From assembly GCF_014490555.1 (NCBI RefSeq), contig NZ_CP061032.1:1426001-1490000 (forward strand): a stretch of 64,000 nt of DNA. Direction: 5' to 3'. Made by a program: the position numbers and the translations under genes. Below, one piece after another: positions 28,039 to 38,231 of this stretch; the first letter of the stretch is position 1; the number at the start of each line of letters is the position of its first letter. The notes under the pieces are model-generated. The model was not told the origin of the DNA. It saw only the letters and a list, made by a program, of their open reading frames with translations, and made no database searches. Source of the DNA: Corynebacterium lujinxingii. Lineage in GTDB: Bacteria > Actinomycetota > Actinomycetes > Mycobacteriales > Mycobacteriaceae.

Positions 28039-30971
28039 AACGCACCGCCGGTCGGGTTGTAGGTGGCGGTGACGGTGCGGGTGTCATCGTCGTGGTCGGT
28101 GTCGTCGGTGGGGGTGTCGTCGTCAAGCATGGCGTCCTTGGGAGCTTCAGCGGGGTCGGCGCCCTTGATCATCCAGATGATCGTGTCCAACTCTTCCGGC
28201 TTGACCAGCACCTCGCGCGCCTTCGATCCCTCCGACGGGCCGACAACGCCGCGCGACTCCATCAGATCCATCAAGCGGCCGGCCTTGGCGAATCCGATGC
28301 GCAACTTGCGCTGCAGCATCGACGTCGACCCCAGCTGCGAGGTGACGACCAGTTCCACGGCCTCGAGGAGGTCGTCCATGTCCTTGCCGATGTCGTCGTC
28401 AATGACCTTGGCTTCCGCCTGCTTGTCCTCGGTGACGCCCTCGACGTACTCCGGCTCGTCCTGCTGGGCCTTCGCGGCCTCCACGACCGCCTGGATCTCC
28501 TCGTCGGACACGAACGCACCCTGAAGACGCTGCGGCTTGCCGGCCCCCATCGGGATAAACAAACCGTCGCCCATACCGATGAGCTTCTCGGCACCGCCCT
28601 GGTCCAAGATGACGCGGGAATCGGTCAGCGACGACGTCGCAAAGGCAAGGCGCGACGGCACGTTCGTCTTAATCAGACCGGTGACCACGTCCACCGACGG
28701 ACGCTGCGTAGCAAGCACCAGGTGGATACCAGCCGCACGTGCCTTCTGCGTGATGCGCACAATGGAATCCTCGATCTCCTTCGGCGCCGTCATCATCAGG
28801 TCGGCCAACTCGTCGACGACACACACGATGAACGGGTACGGACGCATCTCGCGCTCCGACCCCGGAGGCGCCGTCAATTCACCGGAACGGACCTTTCGGT
28901 TGAAGTCCTTGATGTGGCGCACGCGCGCGGACTTCATGTCCATGTAACGCTGCTCCATCTCCTCAACGAGCCACTGCAGCGCCGCGGAGGCCTTCTTCGG
29001 CTGGGTGATGATCGGGGTGATCAGGTGAGGAATGCCCTCGTACGGGGTGAGCTCCACCATCTTCGGGTCGACCAGAATGAGGCGGACCTCCTCCGGGGTC
29101 GCGCGGGTCAGCAGCGAGATCAGCATCGAGTTGACGAACGCCGACTTACCGGAACCGGTCGAACCCGCGACCAGCAGGTGCGGCATCTTCTGAATCGACG
29201 ACGCGATGAACTCGCCTTCAATGTCCTTGCCCAAACCGATGAGCATCGGATCGTCCTGCGACGACACCTTCGGCGCATCCAGTACGTCGCGCAGGCGCAC
29301 CATCTCGCGGTCGGCGTTGGGCACCTCGATGCCCACAGCGGACTTGCCGGGGATCGGGGTAAGCAGGCGCACATTGTCGGTGGCGACGGCGTACGCGAGG
29401 TTGGACTGCAAGTTCGTAATCTTGGAGACCTTCACGCCGGGGCCCAACTCGACCTCGTAGCGCGTCACGGTCGGACCGCGCGAGAAACCGGTGACCTGGG
29501 CGTTAACCTTGAATTCCTCGAAGACGTCCGTGATCGCCTCGATCATGCGGTCATTCGCCTCGGTGCGCGTCTTCGGTGCAGTGCCCGCCAACAGTAGGTC
29601 CGTCGACGGCAGGGTGTAATCGCCCTGCGGGATCTTGCGCACCTGCTTCGGCGCCTTGGGCTCGGTTTCGGATTTCGGCGTGGTCGCTGGCACCTTCGCT
29701 GCGTCGATGCCGGAGCGAGCAGCAATCGCCTTGGCGACCTGTTCGCGAGAGGTTTCGACCGCGTCGGGTGCGGTCTCTTCCACCGCCTCTTCGGGGCGCT
29801 GCAGTGCCTTCGTTTCGTTCGCGGTGTCGTCGTAACGCGGTGCCGGGCGGCGCTTCGGGCGCGGCACGACGGCGGTCTGCGCGGGTTCAGATTCGGGTTC
29901 GGATGCCGGTTCCGACTCGGTGTCGAAGTCGTCGGCGAAGTCGAACAGGTCCTCTTCCTCGTCGGCGGGGTAGCTCTCCATCGGCGACGGACGGCGACGG
30001 GGACTCAGCCGCGGCGCCGGACGAGGAGCGGGGCGCTTCTTGGGACGATCGCGCCCCTCTGCGATGTCATCTAAATCGCTTTCGACGTGCGCGTACGGGT
30101 CGTCGTCCTCGTCGTCACTGGCAAGCACACCGGTAATCAGACCCACGACGTAGTCGTACGCTTCGCGCACCGTGATACCGGTTGCCTTGAGTGCTCCGTA
30201 GAGCACAATCAGTCCAAGCAACGGCACGGCGACGTAAGAGGAAAAGCCTGCCACGAGCAATCCGCCGGTGAAGGCGCCGACCGCACCCCCGGCGATCTTC
30301 CGGTCCGCCCATTCCGCGGGGTTGCCGGCGAAGACGTGGATAAGCCCCAGCATGGCGACCGCGATGATGCTAAACCCGAGCGCTACCCGTGCGCGCACGG
30401 CTTCGCTCGCGCGGACGTTGAGCATGAGCGCAATTGCGATGCCGATCAGCAGCACCGGGAGAATGAGCGCGCCGGCACCGATGAGCCAGTGGGTGCCGGT
30501 GGAGATCAGATCGCCGACCGGGCCTGCGACGTCGAACCACACCGAGCCCCCGATAATGGCGGCCAGGCCGATGAGCACCAAGCCCCAAGCATCGGCGTGG
30601 GATTCAAAGGTGCTAATGCGCGGGCCAGCGGGCTCGTCGTGTTCCTGGTGATCGTCGTAATCGTTGTAGTTGTCGTGGTCTTCGCGCTCGTCGCGGCGCG
30701 GGCGCCTGCGTGGGGTGCTCAGATTCTCTTCTTCCTGCTCGCGGTGGCGCTCGTCGCGCCGGAAAAACGAACCGACGCCGCGGGCTGCGGCGCCGAGGGA
30801 ACTACCGACGATCTTGTATGCGGACCCGACGCGCTCGTCGGCAGTGTCGGCGGCGACGTTAGAGGACGTCGGCGGGTGCGTCATTGACACCGGTCCGCCG
30901 TAGCGGGTGCCGTCCGCCGACCGGCGCGAGGAAGACCGCGACGAGCGCGGTGCGGTGTTTTTGACAGACAT
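28035..30971 (-). CDS. ftsK: DNA translocase FtsK/SpoIIIE
   Basis: The 978-residue protein has a Ser/Arg-rich N-terminus, four to five membrane helices (about 120-265), a long acidic, Pro/Arg/Glu-rich linker, an ATPase motor with P-loop [14 protein letters not shown] (about residue 605) and DELADLMM Walker B, and a C-terminal winged-helix gamma domain ([27 protein letters not shown]). FtsK pumps chromosomal DNA at the division septum and activates XerCD at dif. The ATG at 30971 follows TAAAGT by 7 nt; the upstream extension of the frame is not FtsK-like. Confidence 0.95.
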   Translation of the reverse strand: MSVKNTAPRSSRSSSRRSADGTRYGGPVSMTHPPTSSNVAADTADERVGSAYKIVGSSLGAAARGVGSFFRRDERHREQEEENLSTPRRRPRRDEREDHDNYNDYDDHQEHDEPAGPRISTFESHADAWGLVLIGLAAIIGGSVWFDVAGPVGDLISTGTHWLIGAGALILPVLLIGIAIALMLNVRASEAVRARVALGFSIIAVAMLGLIHVFAGNPAEWADRKIAGGAVGAFTGGLLVAGFSSYVAVPLLGLIVLYGALKATGITVREAYDYVVGLITGVLASDDEDDDPYAHVESDLDDIAEGRDRPKKRPAPRPAPRLSPRRRPSPMESYPADEEEDLFDFADDFDTESEPASEPESEPAQTAVVPRPKRRPAPRYDDTANETKALQRPEEAVEETAPDAVETSREQVAKAIAARSGIDAAKVPATTPKSETEPKAPKQVRKIPQGDYTLPSTDLLLAGTAPKTRTEANDRMIEAITDVFEEFKVNAQVTGFSRGPTVTRYEVELGPGVKVSKITNLQSNLAYAVATDNVRLLTPIPGKSAVGIEVPNADREMVRLRDVLDAPKVSSQDDPMLIGLGKDIEGEFIASSIQKMPHLLVAGSTGSGKSAFVNSMLISLLTRATPEEVRLILVDPKMVELTPYEGIPHLITPIITQPKKASAALQWLVEEMEQRYMDMKSARVRHIKDFNRKVRSGELTAPPGSEREMRPYPFIVCVVDELADLMMTAPKEIEDSIVRITQKARAAGIHLVLATQRPSVDVVTGLIKTNVPSRLAFATSSLTDSRVILDQGGAEKLIGMGDGLFIPMGAGKPQRLQGAFVSDEEIQAVVEAAKAQQDEPEYVEGVTEDKQAEAKVIDDDIGKDMDDLLEAVELVVTSQLGSTSMLQRKLRIGFAKAGRLMDLMESRGVVGPSEGSKAREVLVKPEELDTIIWMIKGADPAEAPKDAMLDDDTPTDDTDHDDDTRTVTATYNPTGGAF

Positions 30972-30978
30972 GGCTGTA

Positions 30979-30984
30979 ACTTTA
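30979..30984 (-). promoter_or_regulatory. -10 TAAAGT, leaderless-type promoter of ftsK
   Basis: TAAAGT ends 7 nt before the ftsK ATG and no Shine-Dalgarno is visible. Confidence 0.55.
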
Positions 30985-31038
30985 ACGCCTTTAGTCACAT
31001 TTTCCCCACACACCACACCGTCGGCGTGCCGTCAAGCG

Positions 31039-31665
31039 CTACATCTTGACGTCGAGCCCCTCGAGGGCGTCGACCGCGCCAGTTAGTTCCACGACCGCGG
31101 CATCGCGTCCGGAAGCCCACAAGAGAAGCTCTCCGGGCGCGCCCGACACGCGCACCACGTTGTCGCCGCGGTCAGCCACACCCGCCTTGTCGCCGATGGT
31201 TGCCGGCGGCAGATCGGGAGGCGTGAGAATCACCGGGACCGTCGCCTTGCGCAGGGTCATGCCACCGAAGCGCTTCGCCAACGCAAACAGTTCCTGATTT
31301 ACCGTGCGGGAGAAATCGCGCGGTTCCACCGCTCCCCCACCGCGACGCAGGTCCTCGTGGTGGATGAAATGCTCCGAAGTGTTCATCGCGGTATTGAAAG
31401 GCTTCAGAAACGCCGGCGGACCGGCAGCCCACTCGCGCACAACCTCCTCGTACGGGCGAGCTTTCTGGCGTTCGGTCTCATCGTCCGTAATACCGGAGAG
31501 GGCGTCGACGAAGATTCCGGGGGCCGCAAGCGGTTTTCTCTCCCGGATGAGCAAATGGACGGCGAGATCGAAACTCGTCCATCCTTCGCAAAGTGTCGGG
31601 GCTTCGGGTCCGACCTCCAGAAAGAGGTCGGCTAAACGGGCGCGTTCTTGCTGTGCAAAAGACAT
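31039..31665 (-). CDS. TIGR03085-type protein (DinB/maleylpyruvate-isomerase-like fold)
   Basis: The 208-residue protein begins with SFAQQERARLADLFLEVGPEAPTLCEGWTSFDLAVHLLIRE, the pattern of the actinobacterial TIGR03085 subgroup of DinB-like, metal-binding proteins: LCEGW, a first His in DLAVHLL and a later EHFIHHEDLRR. Related enzymes use mycothiol. The substrate is unknown. ATG at 31665 has TAAACT 7 nt upstream. It lies 14 bp downstream of a secreted-protein gene on the same strand. Confidence 0.8.
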   Translation of the reverse strand: MSFAQQERARLADLFLEVGPEAPTLCEGWTSFDLAVHLLIRERKPLAAPGIFVDALSGITDDETERQKARPYEEVVREWAAGPPAFLKPFNTAMNTSEHFIHHEDLRRGGGAVEPRDFSRTVNQELFALAKRFGGMTLRKATVPVILTPPDLPPATIGDKAGVADRGDNVVRVSGAPGELLLWASGRDAAVVELTGAVDALEGLDVKM

Positions 31666-31672
31666 GCGCCCG

Positions 31673-31678
31673 AGTTTA
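31673..31678 (-). promoter_or_regulatory. -10 TAAACT, leaderless-type promoter
   Basis: TAAACT ends 7 nt before the ATG at 31665 and lies in the 14-bp gap after the upstream gene's stop, suggesting the downstream gene has its own promoter. Confidence 0.5.
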
Positions 31679-31679
31679 G

Positions 31680-32129
31680 CTACCTCGAGCTCAACGACGA
31701 GCCGCTCGAGAACTGCGCCTCGAACTTTTGAATCTCCTTGATCGCCGGAGCAAACCGTTCGATCACCGGGTCGGTGGTCACGCGCATGCCGCCGCGACCC
31801 CAGCCGAGGTTGGTCACCGGCTGGCCGTCGACGTAGCAGCCCGTCAGCCCGCCCTTGGCATTCATGAGGCACACGATCTTGTCGCCCTCGAATTTGCCCA
31901 CCACCCGGACGCCGGGCACCTGGGCGTTGCGGTAGTTCGGGTCGCCGAGTCGGATCACGTCGTACATCTTGAACGCTGACGCGTAGCCGGGGTCGAACGG
32001 GACCTCGGTGCCAGGCGGCAACGGGCGTCCGCCGGTCCAGTCGACGTCGCCCTCAAAGGCGTTAGCAGCTGGTGCGAGTGTCATCGCGGCGGCGAGAAAA
32101 GCCGCGGCGATTTTCGTTGCGGTTTTCAT
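31680..32129 (-). CDS. Small secreted protein, function unknown
   Basis: The 149-residue protein begins with a clear signal peptide (MKTATKIAAAFLAAAMTLAP, cleavage near ANAFEG at about residue 26). The mature part of about 120 residues contains two cysteines in IVCLMNAKGGLTGCYVDG that may form a disulfide and a WGRGGMRV segment. It may be an extracellular protein of Corynebacteriales; I cannot assign a function. The ATG at 32129 is chosen because it starts the signal peptide. Confidence 0.7.
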   Translation of the reverse strand: MKTATKIAAAFLAAAMTLAPAANAFEGDVDWTGGRPLPPGTEVPFDPGYASAFKMYDVIRLGDPNYRNAQVPGVRVVGKFEGDKIVCLMNAKGGLTGCYVDGQPVTNLGWGRGGMRVTTDPVIERFAPAIKEIQKFEAQFSSGSSLSSR

Positions 32130-32161
32130 AGCCCGAACGCTACACCCGTCTATGACGCACA

Positions 32162-32199
32162 TCACCCCCTCTCCTGAAATTCACAGGATGAGGGGGTGA
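32162..32199 (-). terminator. Long stem-loop downstream of rnj
   Basis: TCACCCCCTCTCCTG and CAGGATGAGGGGGTGA pair over 15 bp with one bulge and a 7-nt loop, 21 bp after the rnj stop. No T-tract follows, so it may be a stabilising or intrinsic-like terminator. Confidence 0.6.
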
Positions 32200-32219
32200 C
32201 GGTGTCGTCGAGAAGCGAA

Positions 32220-34277
32220 CTAACGCGATTCGCGGGTCGCGGCGATTTCGTCCTCGGTTGCGGCGTGGTTGTCGGAAGACATCGGCACGACCGTCGGGAG
32301 GATCACCGGCTGGCGCTTGTAGTTCTGCTCGATCGCGCGCGAGACCTTGCGGCGAATCTGCTGCACCATGCGGAACGGGTCGTTCTCACCCTCGGCGGCC
32401 AGATCGCCCATCACGGCCTCGACGCCCTCGACGACCTTCTTGTTGAAGTCGCGGTCATCGTCGGTGTAGCCGGTCGTCGATACGCGAGGCGCCTCGAGCA
32501 GACGGCCGGTGGCGTCGTCGATAACGCAGGTGATCGAGACAACGCCGCCTGAAGCCAGCGAGGTGCGGTCCGCGAGCACGTCCGGGTCCACATCGCCCAT
32601 GGTGGTGCCGTCGACGTAGAGCTGGCCGACCTGGTACTGGCCGGCGACCTTGATGTTGCCCTTGTGCATATCGACGACCACACCATTTTGCGCCAGCGCC
32701 GTGTTGTTCGGCTTCACACCGGTGGAGATGGCGAGCTCCTTGTTGGCGCGCATGTGGCGCCACTCGCCGTGCACCGGCATCGCGTTGCGCGGGCGCGCCG
32801 CGTTGTAGAGCGCGAGCAACTCACCGGCGTACCCGTGGCCCGAGGCGTGGACGTGGGCTTCGGCGTTGGTGATCACGTTCGCGCCGATCTGGGCGAGGTT
32901 GTTGATCACCGCGAAGACGGCCTCCTCGTTGCCCGGAATGAGCGAGGACGACAAGATGATCGTGTCGCCGTCGTGGATGGTGATCTGGCGGTGCTCGCGG
33001 CGCGACATGCGCGACAACGCCGCCATCGGCTCGCCCTGGGTGCCCGTGGTGATCAGCAGCGTCTTGTGCGGGGCCATCTTCGCGGCCTCTTCGATCGGGA
33101 TGATCGTGCCCTTCGGCGCCTTGAGCAGGTTCATCTTCTCGGCGATCTCCATATTGCGCAGCATGGAACGGCCGTTGAAGGCGACCTTGCGGTTGTTGGC
33201 CACCGCGGCGTTGACCGCCATCTGCACACGCGCCACGTTGGACGCGAACGACGCGATGACCACACGCTGACGCGCGTTGGACACCAGACGGGTCAGCGTC
33301 TCCTCGATACCGGCCTCCGAGGCGGAAATGCCCGGGATGGTGGCGTTGGTGGAGTCGCACATGAACAGGTCGATGCCCTCGTCGCCAAGCCGCGACAGCG
33401 CTGGAAGGTCGGTCGGCTTGCCGTCGTACGGGGTCTGGTCAACCTTGACGTCGCCGGTCATGACGACGTGGCCCGCGCCCGTCTTGATCGACACACCGAG
33501 GCACTCCGGAATGGAGTGATTGACGTGCCAGAAACGCAGGCGGAACGGACCGACGTTGACCTCGGAATCCTTGTTCACGTCGTGCAGCTTCGGACGCTGG
33601 CGGTGCTCTTGCGTCTTCGCCTTGATCAGCGCGTTGGTGAACTTGGACGAGTAGATCGGGATGTCGTGGCGCAGCTTGAGCAGCCACGGGATCGCACCGA
33701 TGTGGTCCTCGTGGCCGTGCGTGACGACGAGACCCTCAATCTTGTCCAACTTATTCTCGATCGGGCCGAAGTCCGGCAGGACGAGGTCCACCCCCGGCTC
33801 GTCGGAGTTCGGGAACAGCACGCCGCAGTCAACGATGAGCAGACGGCCATTGTATTCAAAGACGGTCATGTTGCGGCCAATTTCGGAAATGCCGCCGAGC
33901 GCGTAGATGCGCAGCGTGTCCTTGGCCAGCTTCGGCGGGGCGGGCAGACGCTTGGTCAGGTCAGCGCCCTGCATGCCCTTGACCGGGTTGCGGCGCCCAC
34001 CGCCGTTGTTGCCGCCGTTGCCGCCACGGCTGCGACCGCGACGACGGTTCCGGCCACCGCCGTTGCCGTTGTTCCGGCCGCCGCCCTGGTTGTTACCGCC
34101 GCGGTTGCCGCGCGGCTGTTCGCCGCCGTCGCGCTCGGCGTCGCCCTTGTCGGCCGAGTTTTTCTGCGCGTTCGCGTCCGGGGTGTCCGGAGCTTGGAAG
34201 ACCGGCTGCTGATCAGCCGGTTCAGGGGGTCCTGCCTTGCGCGTCACCTTACGGGCGCGGTTGCGGGGTTCGTTCAT
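32220..34277 (-). CDS. rnj: Ribonuclease J
   Basis: The 685-residue enzyme is a metallo-beta-lactamase/beta-CASP ribonuclease that processes and degrades RNA from the 5' end or internally. The metal-binding motif THGHEDHIGA is at about residue 184-193, followed by the beta-CASP segment (MTGDVKVDQTPYDGK, FMCDSTNA) and ASGHGYAGEL. The first 110 residues are an extension rich in Asn, Gly and Arg (RGGNNQGGGRNNGNGGG), longer than in Firmicutes and probably RNA- or protein-binding. dapA lies 2 bp upstream on the same strand, so they are co-transcribed. Confidence 0.94.
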   Translation of the reverse strand: MNEPRNRARKVTRKAGPPEPADQQPVFQAPDTPDANAQKNSADKGDAERDGGEQPRGNRGGNNQGGGRNNGNGGGRNRRRGRSRGGNGGNNGGGRRNPVKGMQGADLTKRLPAPPKLAKDTLRIYALGGISEIGRNMTVFEYNGRLLIVDCGVLFPNSDEPGVDLVLPDFGPIENKLDKIEGLVVTHGHEDHIGAIPWLLKLRHDIPIYSSKFTNALIKAKTQEHRQRPKLHDVNKDSEVNVGPFRLRFWHVNHSIPECLGVSIKTGAGHVVMTGDVKVDQTPYDGKPTDLPALSRLGDEGIDLFMCDSTNATIPGISASEAGIEETLTRLVSNARQRVVIASFASNVARVQMAVNAAVANNRKVAFNGRSMLRNMEIAEKMNLLKAPKGTIIPIEEAAKMAPHKTLLITTGTQGEPMAALSRMSRREHRQITIHDGDTIILSSSLIPGNEEAVFAVINNLAQIGANVITNAEAHVHASGHGYAGELLALYNAARPRNAMPVHGEWRHMRANKELAISTGVKPNNTALAQNGVVVDMHKGNIKVAGQYQVGQLYVDGTTMGDVDPDVLADRTSLASGGVVSITCVIDDATGRLLEAPRVSTTGYTDDDRDFNKKVVEGVEAVMGDLAAEGENDPFRMVQQIRRKVSRAIEQNYKRQPVILPTVVPMSSDNHAATEDEIAATRESR

Positions 34278-34279
34278 AT

Positions 34280-35188
34280 TTAGAGGACTCCAGCTTTCGT
34301 CAAATCTTCTCGGAGCCGCGAAACCTGCTCTTCAGTCGCCGCTGCGACGGGCAGGCGCGGGTCTCCCACTTCGATGCCCTGCAGTCGCAGAGCTGCCTTT
34401 GCAAATGTCACGCCGCCCAGCGCGGCCTGCTGCCGCGCGAGGACGTTGAGTACGTTGGCGTTGATTTCCCGTGCTCGGGCGAGGTCGCCAGCCTCGAATG
34501 CGTCCACCAGTCCCCGCAGCGCTTGCGGCGCCGCGTGTCCGACAACGGAAATGACGCCGGTTGCGCCGAGGGTGAGCCACGGCAGGTTCAACGGGTCGTC
34601 GCCCGAGTACCACGCCAGGCCGGTGTCTTGGATCAGGCCGGCGGCTTCGAAGAGGTTGCCGCGTGCGTCCTTCATCGCCTTGATCGTGTCGATCTGTGCG
34701 AGTTCCCGGATCGTTGCTTCCTCGATGGGGATGCCGGAGCGGCCCGGGATGTCGTAGAGGCACACGGGAAGGTCGGTCGCGGCGGCGATGGCTTCGAAGT
34801 GCGCGACTACTCCGGCCTGGGACGGCTTGGAGTAGTACGGCGTGACGGCCAGCAGCGCGTCGGCGCCTGCGTCGGCGGCTTCTTTGGCCAGCGCGACGGC
34901 GTGACGGGTGTCGTTGGAGCCCGCACCGGCGACGATCTTCGCACGGTCGCCGACTTCTTCGCGCACCGCCTTGAGTAGCGCGACCTTTTCTTCCGGGCTC
35001 GTTGTCGGGGATTCGCCGGTGGTGCCGGCGAGGACAAGTGCGTCGATTCCGTTTTCTACCAAGTGGGCTGCAAGTCGACGCCCTGCGGCAAGGTCGAGCG
35101 CGCCGTCGGAATCGAACGGCGTGACCATGGCGACGCAGACGGTGCCGAAGATGTCGGCGCCTCTATCAACTTTGCACGATAAGCCCAT
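34280..35188 (-). CDS. dapA: 4-hydroxy-tetrahydrodipicolinate synthase
   Basis: The 302-residue enzyme condenses pyruvate and aspartate semialdehyde, the first committed step to lysine and diaminopimelate. Seen: [31 protein letters not shown] with the active-site Tyr, [11 protein letters not shown] with the Schiff-base Lys, and YSGDDPL. Length fits (about 300). The ATG at 35188 agrees with relatives in length. A TATCCT lies 8 nt upstream, a possible own promoter. The ThyX-derived gene and dapB are upstream on the same strand. Confidence 0.95.
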   Translation of the reverse strand: MGLSCKVDRGADIFGTVCVAMVTPFDSDGALDLAAGRRLAAHLVENGIDALVLAGTTGESPTTSPEEKVALLKAVREEVGDRAKIVAGAGSNDTRHAVALAKEAADAGADALLAVTPYYSKPSQAGVVAHFEAIAAATDLPVCLYDIPGRSGIPIEEATIRELAQIDTIKAMKDARGNLFEAAGLIQDTGLAWYSGDDPLNLPWLTLGATGVISVVGHAAPQALRGLVDAFEAGDLARAREINANVLNVLARQQAALGGVTFAKAALRLQGIEVGDPRLPVAAATEEQVSRLREDLTKAGVL

Positions 35189-35196
35189 GGGCAGAA

Positions 35197-35202
35197 AGGA
35201 TA
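35197..35202 (-). promoter_or_regulatory. -10 TATCCT before dapA
   Basis: TATCCT ends 8 nt before the ATG at 35188 in the 36-bp gap after the ThyX-like gene; a leaderless start for dapA-rnj is possible. Confidence 0.45.
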
Positions 35203-35224
35203 CCTTCTTCAGTCGCGCATTTGG

Positions 35225-35851
35225 CTATCGACGTTCCCCCGGCGCCAAATCCCCGAACACTTTCGGCGCTTCCTCCCGCAGCACCGCAAGGCATTCGAGG
35301 GCAAGCGCGCGGGTTTCCGCATCTTCGTACTCGCCTGTGCGCTTTGCGACGAACCCCCGCCACGTCGCAAACGAACCGGTGACAACAAGCTGCATAGCCG
35401 ACGCCGCCGGCTCTAGCGCGCGGGCGGCCTCGGTGGCGCGTTTGCGCCGGGCGAGCAGGTTGGGCTCGTCGCCAAGCAACTGCTCGAGACCGTCGAGCAA
35501 CTCGCGGCGCACGAATTCGGCGTGCTCCAGCGCGGTGTCGAGCAGCTGCGCTAGTTCTTCATCTTCGGCGACTAGCGGGGGCACGACGTAGCCGTCATCG
35601 TCGCGCTGCTGCACCGCGAACCCGTCGTGGGCCCGTACGGCAGCGGCGGCGGTGCGCGAGACGCCGAAGATGTGCAGGGTTGCGCTGGCGTGGGCGAGTA
35701 GGTCGGTGCGGGTGTCGTCGATAAGCCTGCTCAGCACCGCCTCGGGTGCTTCCGTGGACATGGCTGCGTGCGTAATGGCCGCTTCCCCATCGGTGACGTG
35801 GTCGGGGTGGGCGGTGCGCAGTGCGGTGGCGGCGACGAGTTCGACGCGCAT
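35225..35851 (-). CDS. ThyX-derived protein lacking the thymidylate synthase signature
   Basis: The 208-residue product aligns with flavin-dependent thymidylate synthase ThyX over most of its length: LLAHASATLHIFGVSR, YVVPPLVAEDEEL, LLGDEPNLLARRKRATEAARA and TWRGF...ALECLAVLREEAPKVFGDL. The active site is gone: the ThyX motif RHRx7S is replaced by RAHDGFAVQQR (73-83, Ser position occupied by Arg83), and the dUMP/flavin segment usually N-x-R-x-W-R-H is SFATWRGF (160-167). The N-terminal third is shortened. It sits between dapB and dapA, the normal thyX place in corynebacteria. The ORF is intact, so it may be repurposed rather than dead. Alternative: a decaying pseudogene. Confidence 0.8.
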   Translation of the reverse strand: MRVELVAATALRTAHPDHVTDGEAAITHAAMSTEAPEAVLSRLIDDTRTDLLAHASATLHIFGVSRTAAAAVRAHDGFAVQQRDDDGYVVPPLVAEDEELAQLLDTALEHAEFVRRELLDGLEQLLGDEPNLLARRKRATEAARALEPAASAMQLVVTGSFATWRGFVAKRTGEYEDAETRALALECLAVLREEAPKVFGDLAPGERR

Positions 35852-36637
<786 letters not shown>

Positions 36638-36638
36638 T

Positions 36639-36644
36639 TAATCT
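36639..36644 (+). promoter_or_regulatory. -10 TAATCT, leaderless-type promoter
   Basis: TAATCT ends 7 nt before the ATG at 36652 with no ribosome binding site. Confidence 0.5.
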
Positions 36645-36651
36645 TTTCAAC

Positions 36652-37299
36652 ATGACTGCCCGCTCGCGCCTCGTCGTTGCCCTCGCCCTCGTCACTGCCC
36701 TGACCGCGTGCGCCCCCACAGACACCCCGGAGCCGCAGCCCAACGAGTTCACAAAAATCTCGGAGCCTTCTAGCGTGACGACGACCCCACCTCCCGGCAC
36801 CGTCACCAAAACCGTGATCGAAAACGCCCCTTCCACCACCTACGACGGCATCGTCCCGCAGACGTCCCCCGACAACGAAAACAGTGGATTTTCCACCGAC
36901 AAACGCGACGTCGCAGGACTCGGCGAAGACGTCGTGATCATGGACCTGCGCGCGGGCTCCCACGACGGGTTCGACCGCGTCGTCTACGAGTTCAACGGCA
37001 CCCAGGCGCCGGGGTTTGCGACAAGGTGGATGGACACCCCAATGTCGTACGGCTCCGACGCCGCACTACCGATCGCCGGCAACGCGTTTTTGCGGGTGGA
37101 GATCCGCAACACCACCGACGACTCCGGACGCGACTACACCCACGATGCAACTGCCGGCAACGTCCAAGAGATCTTCCATACCTCCGCGCACAAGGTGCTG
37201 GGCGCGACCGAGTACCTCATCGGGTTGGATAAGCAGCGCCCATACCGCATCTACTACCTCGACGAGCCGAACCGTCTGGTCATCGACTTCGAGCAGTAA
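36652..37299 (+). CDS. Lipoprotein with AMIN-like domain (copy 1)
   Basis: The 215-residue protein has a lipoprotein signal (ALVTALTAC, Cys at about 20), a Thr/Pro-rich linker and a C-terminal domain with DLRAGSHDGFDRVVYEFNG, PIAGNAFLRVEI and YRIYYLDEPNRLVIDFEQ. This AMIN-like domain is thought to bind cell-wall polymers or proteins. The next gene encodes a paralogue, suggesting a tandem duplication. ATG chosen for the signal peptide and the -10 seven nt upstream. Confidence 0.82.
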   Translation: MTARSRLVVALALVTALTACAPTDTPEPQPNEFTKISEPSSVTTTPPPGTVTKTVIENAPSTTYDGIVPQTSPDNENSGFSTDKRDVAGLGEDVVIMDLRAGSHDGFDRVVYEFNGTQAPGFATRWMDTPMSYGSDAALPIAGNAFLRVEIRNTTDDSGRDYTHDATAGNVQEIFHTSAHKVLGATEYLIGLDKQRPYRIYYLDEPNRLVIDFEQ

Positions 37300-37305
37300 C
37301 CCCCT

Positions 37306-37311
37306 TAAGCT
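37306..37311 (+). promoter_or_regulatory. -10 TAAGCT, leaderless-type promoter
   Basis: TAAGCT ends 8 nt before the ATG at 37320 in the 20-bp gap between the two lipoprotein genes; no Shine-Dalgarno is seen. Confidence 0.4.
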
Positions 37312-37319
37312 GGGCGGGT

Positions 37320-37970
37320 ATGAAACGCCACAGCATGCTTCTCACCCCTGCCGTTGCCGCCGCGCTCGCCCTCGGTGCCTGCAGCGCAGAGACCGAGCCC
37401 GCCCTGGACGAGCCGACAGCCGCCAACAAGTCGCCGGCGTCGAGTGCGTCGACCAGTGCGTCGTCGACAAGCACGGAAGCGACCACGGACATCTCCCCCA
37501 CAGCCGCCCAGGCAGCTGCTGCGAAACCCGCGGCGGAAGGCTTCACGCTCGAAGACACCCACATCCGCTCCGAGCAGCCCGCGGAGATGATGATCGAAGA
37601 CGTCCGCGCCGGTGCCCACGACGGATTCGACCGGCTCGTCGTGGAACTGTCCGGGACCGGATCCCCCAGTGTGATCGCCGGCTACGAGGCCGATCCGCGC
37701 CAGCAGGCCTCCGGCTACGAAATTCGCCCCGCCGGCAACGCCTTCTTCACGCTGCTCATCCAGGGAGTGCCGCTGAGCATGTCCGCGGACGAGGAGATTG
37801 TGGCCAAGTCTGATCCGTCGGGAGTTGCCGCCGGCAACATCGTCGGCGTGGCCGACGGCGGTGTGTTCGAGGCCGATGCCCAATACGTTGTGGGGCTGAA
37901 TGCGCAGCGCCCCTACAAGCTCACGGTGCTGGAGAATCCGACGCGCGTGGTGGTGGATTTCCAGAAGTAA
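37320..37970 (+). CDS. Lipoprotein with AMIN-like domain (copy 2)
   Basis: The 216-residue protein is a paralogue of the upstream gene: lipobox ALALGAC (Cys at about 21), a Ser/Thr/Ala-rich linker, and DVRAGAHDGFDRLVVELSG, IRPAGNAFFTLLIQG and PYKLTVLENPTRVVVDFQK. The shared blocks are in the same order as in copy 1, but overall identity is moderate, so the duplication is old. Its stop overlaps the next ATG by 1 nt. Confidence 0.82.
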   Translation: MKRHSMLLTPAVAAALALGACSAETEPALDEPTAANKSPASSASTSASSTSTEATTDISPTAAQAAAAKPAAEGFTLEDTHIRSEQPAEMMIEDVRAGAHDGFDRLVVELSGTGSPSVIAGYEADPRQQASGYEIRPAGNAFFTLLIQGVPLSMSADEEIVAKSDPSGVAAGNIVGVADGGVFEADAQYVVGLNAQRPYKLTVLENPTRVVVDFQK

Positions 37971-38212
37971 TGAATACGACATCATGGTTAGGCCTCGCGT
38001 TCGTCGCCGTACTTGCGGTACTCGGCGCCGTCGTGCTGGCGCGGAAGTTGCACGAGATTCACAAGAGCGATCTTGACGACGACGCCAAACGCCGCTGGGG
38101 CCTCATTTTCGGCATCTCCCCGCTCGCGGGGTTGTTTACGTGGAATCGTCGCGAAGAACTGCTCGGACACCGCGACAACCAAAAACGTGATTTGGAACAA
38201 AACGAAGCATAG
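37970..38212 (+). CDS. Small membrane protein, function unknown
   Basis: The 80-residue protein has one helix at 5-24 (SWLGLAFVAVLAVLGAVVLA), a charged segment and a second short hydrophobic stretch (WGLIFGISPLAGLFTW), then a charged tail. It starts on the last base of the upstream lipoprotein stop codon, so it is translationally coupled to it. No family recognised. Confidence 0.6.
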   Translation: MNTTSWLGLAFVAVLAVLGAVVLARKLHEIHKSDLDDDAKRRWGLIFGISPLAGLFTWNRREELLGHRDNQKRDLEQNEA

Positions 38213-38219
38213 ATAGTGC

Positions 38220-38225
38220 TACGGT
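38220..38225 (+). promoter_or_regulatory. -10 TACGGT, leaderless-type promoter
   Basis: TACGGT ends 6 nt before the ATG at 38232. Confidence 0.45.
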
Positions 38226-38231
38226 TCACAC

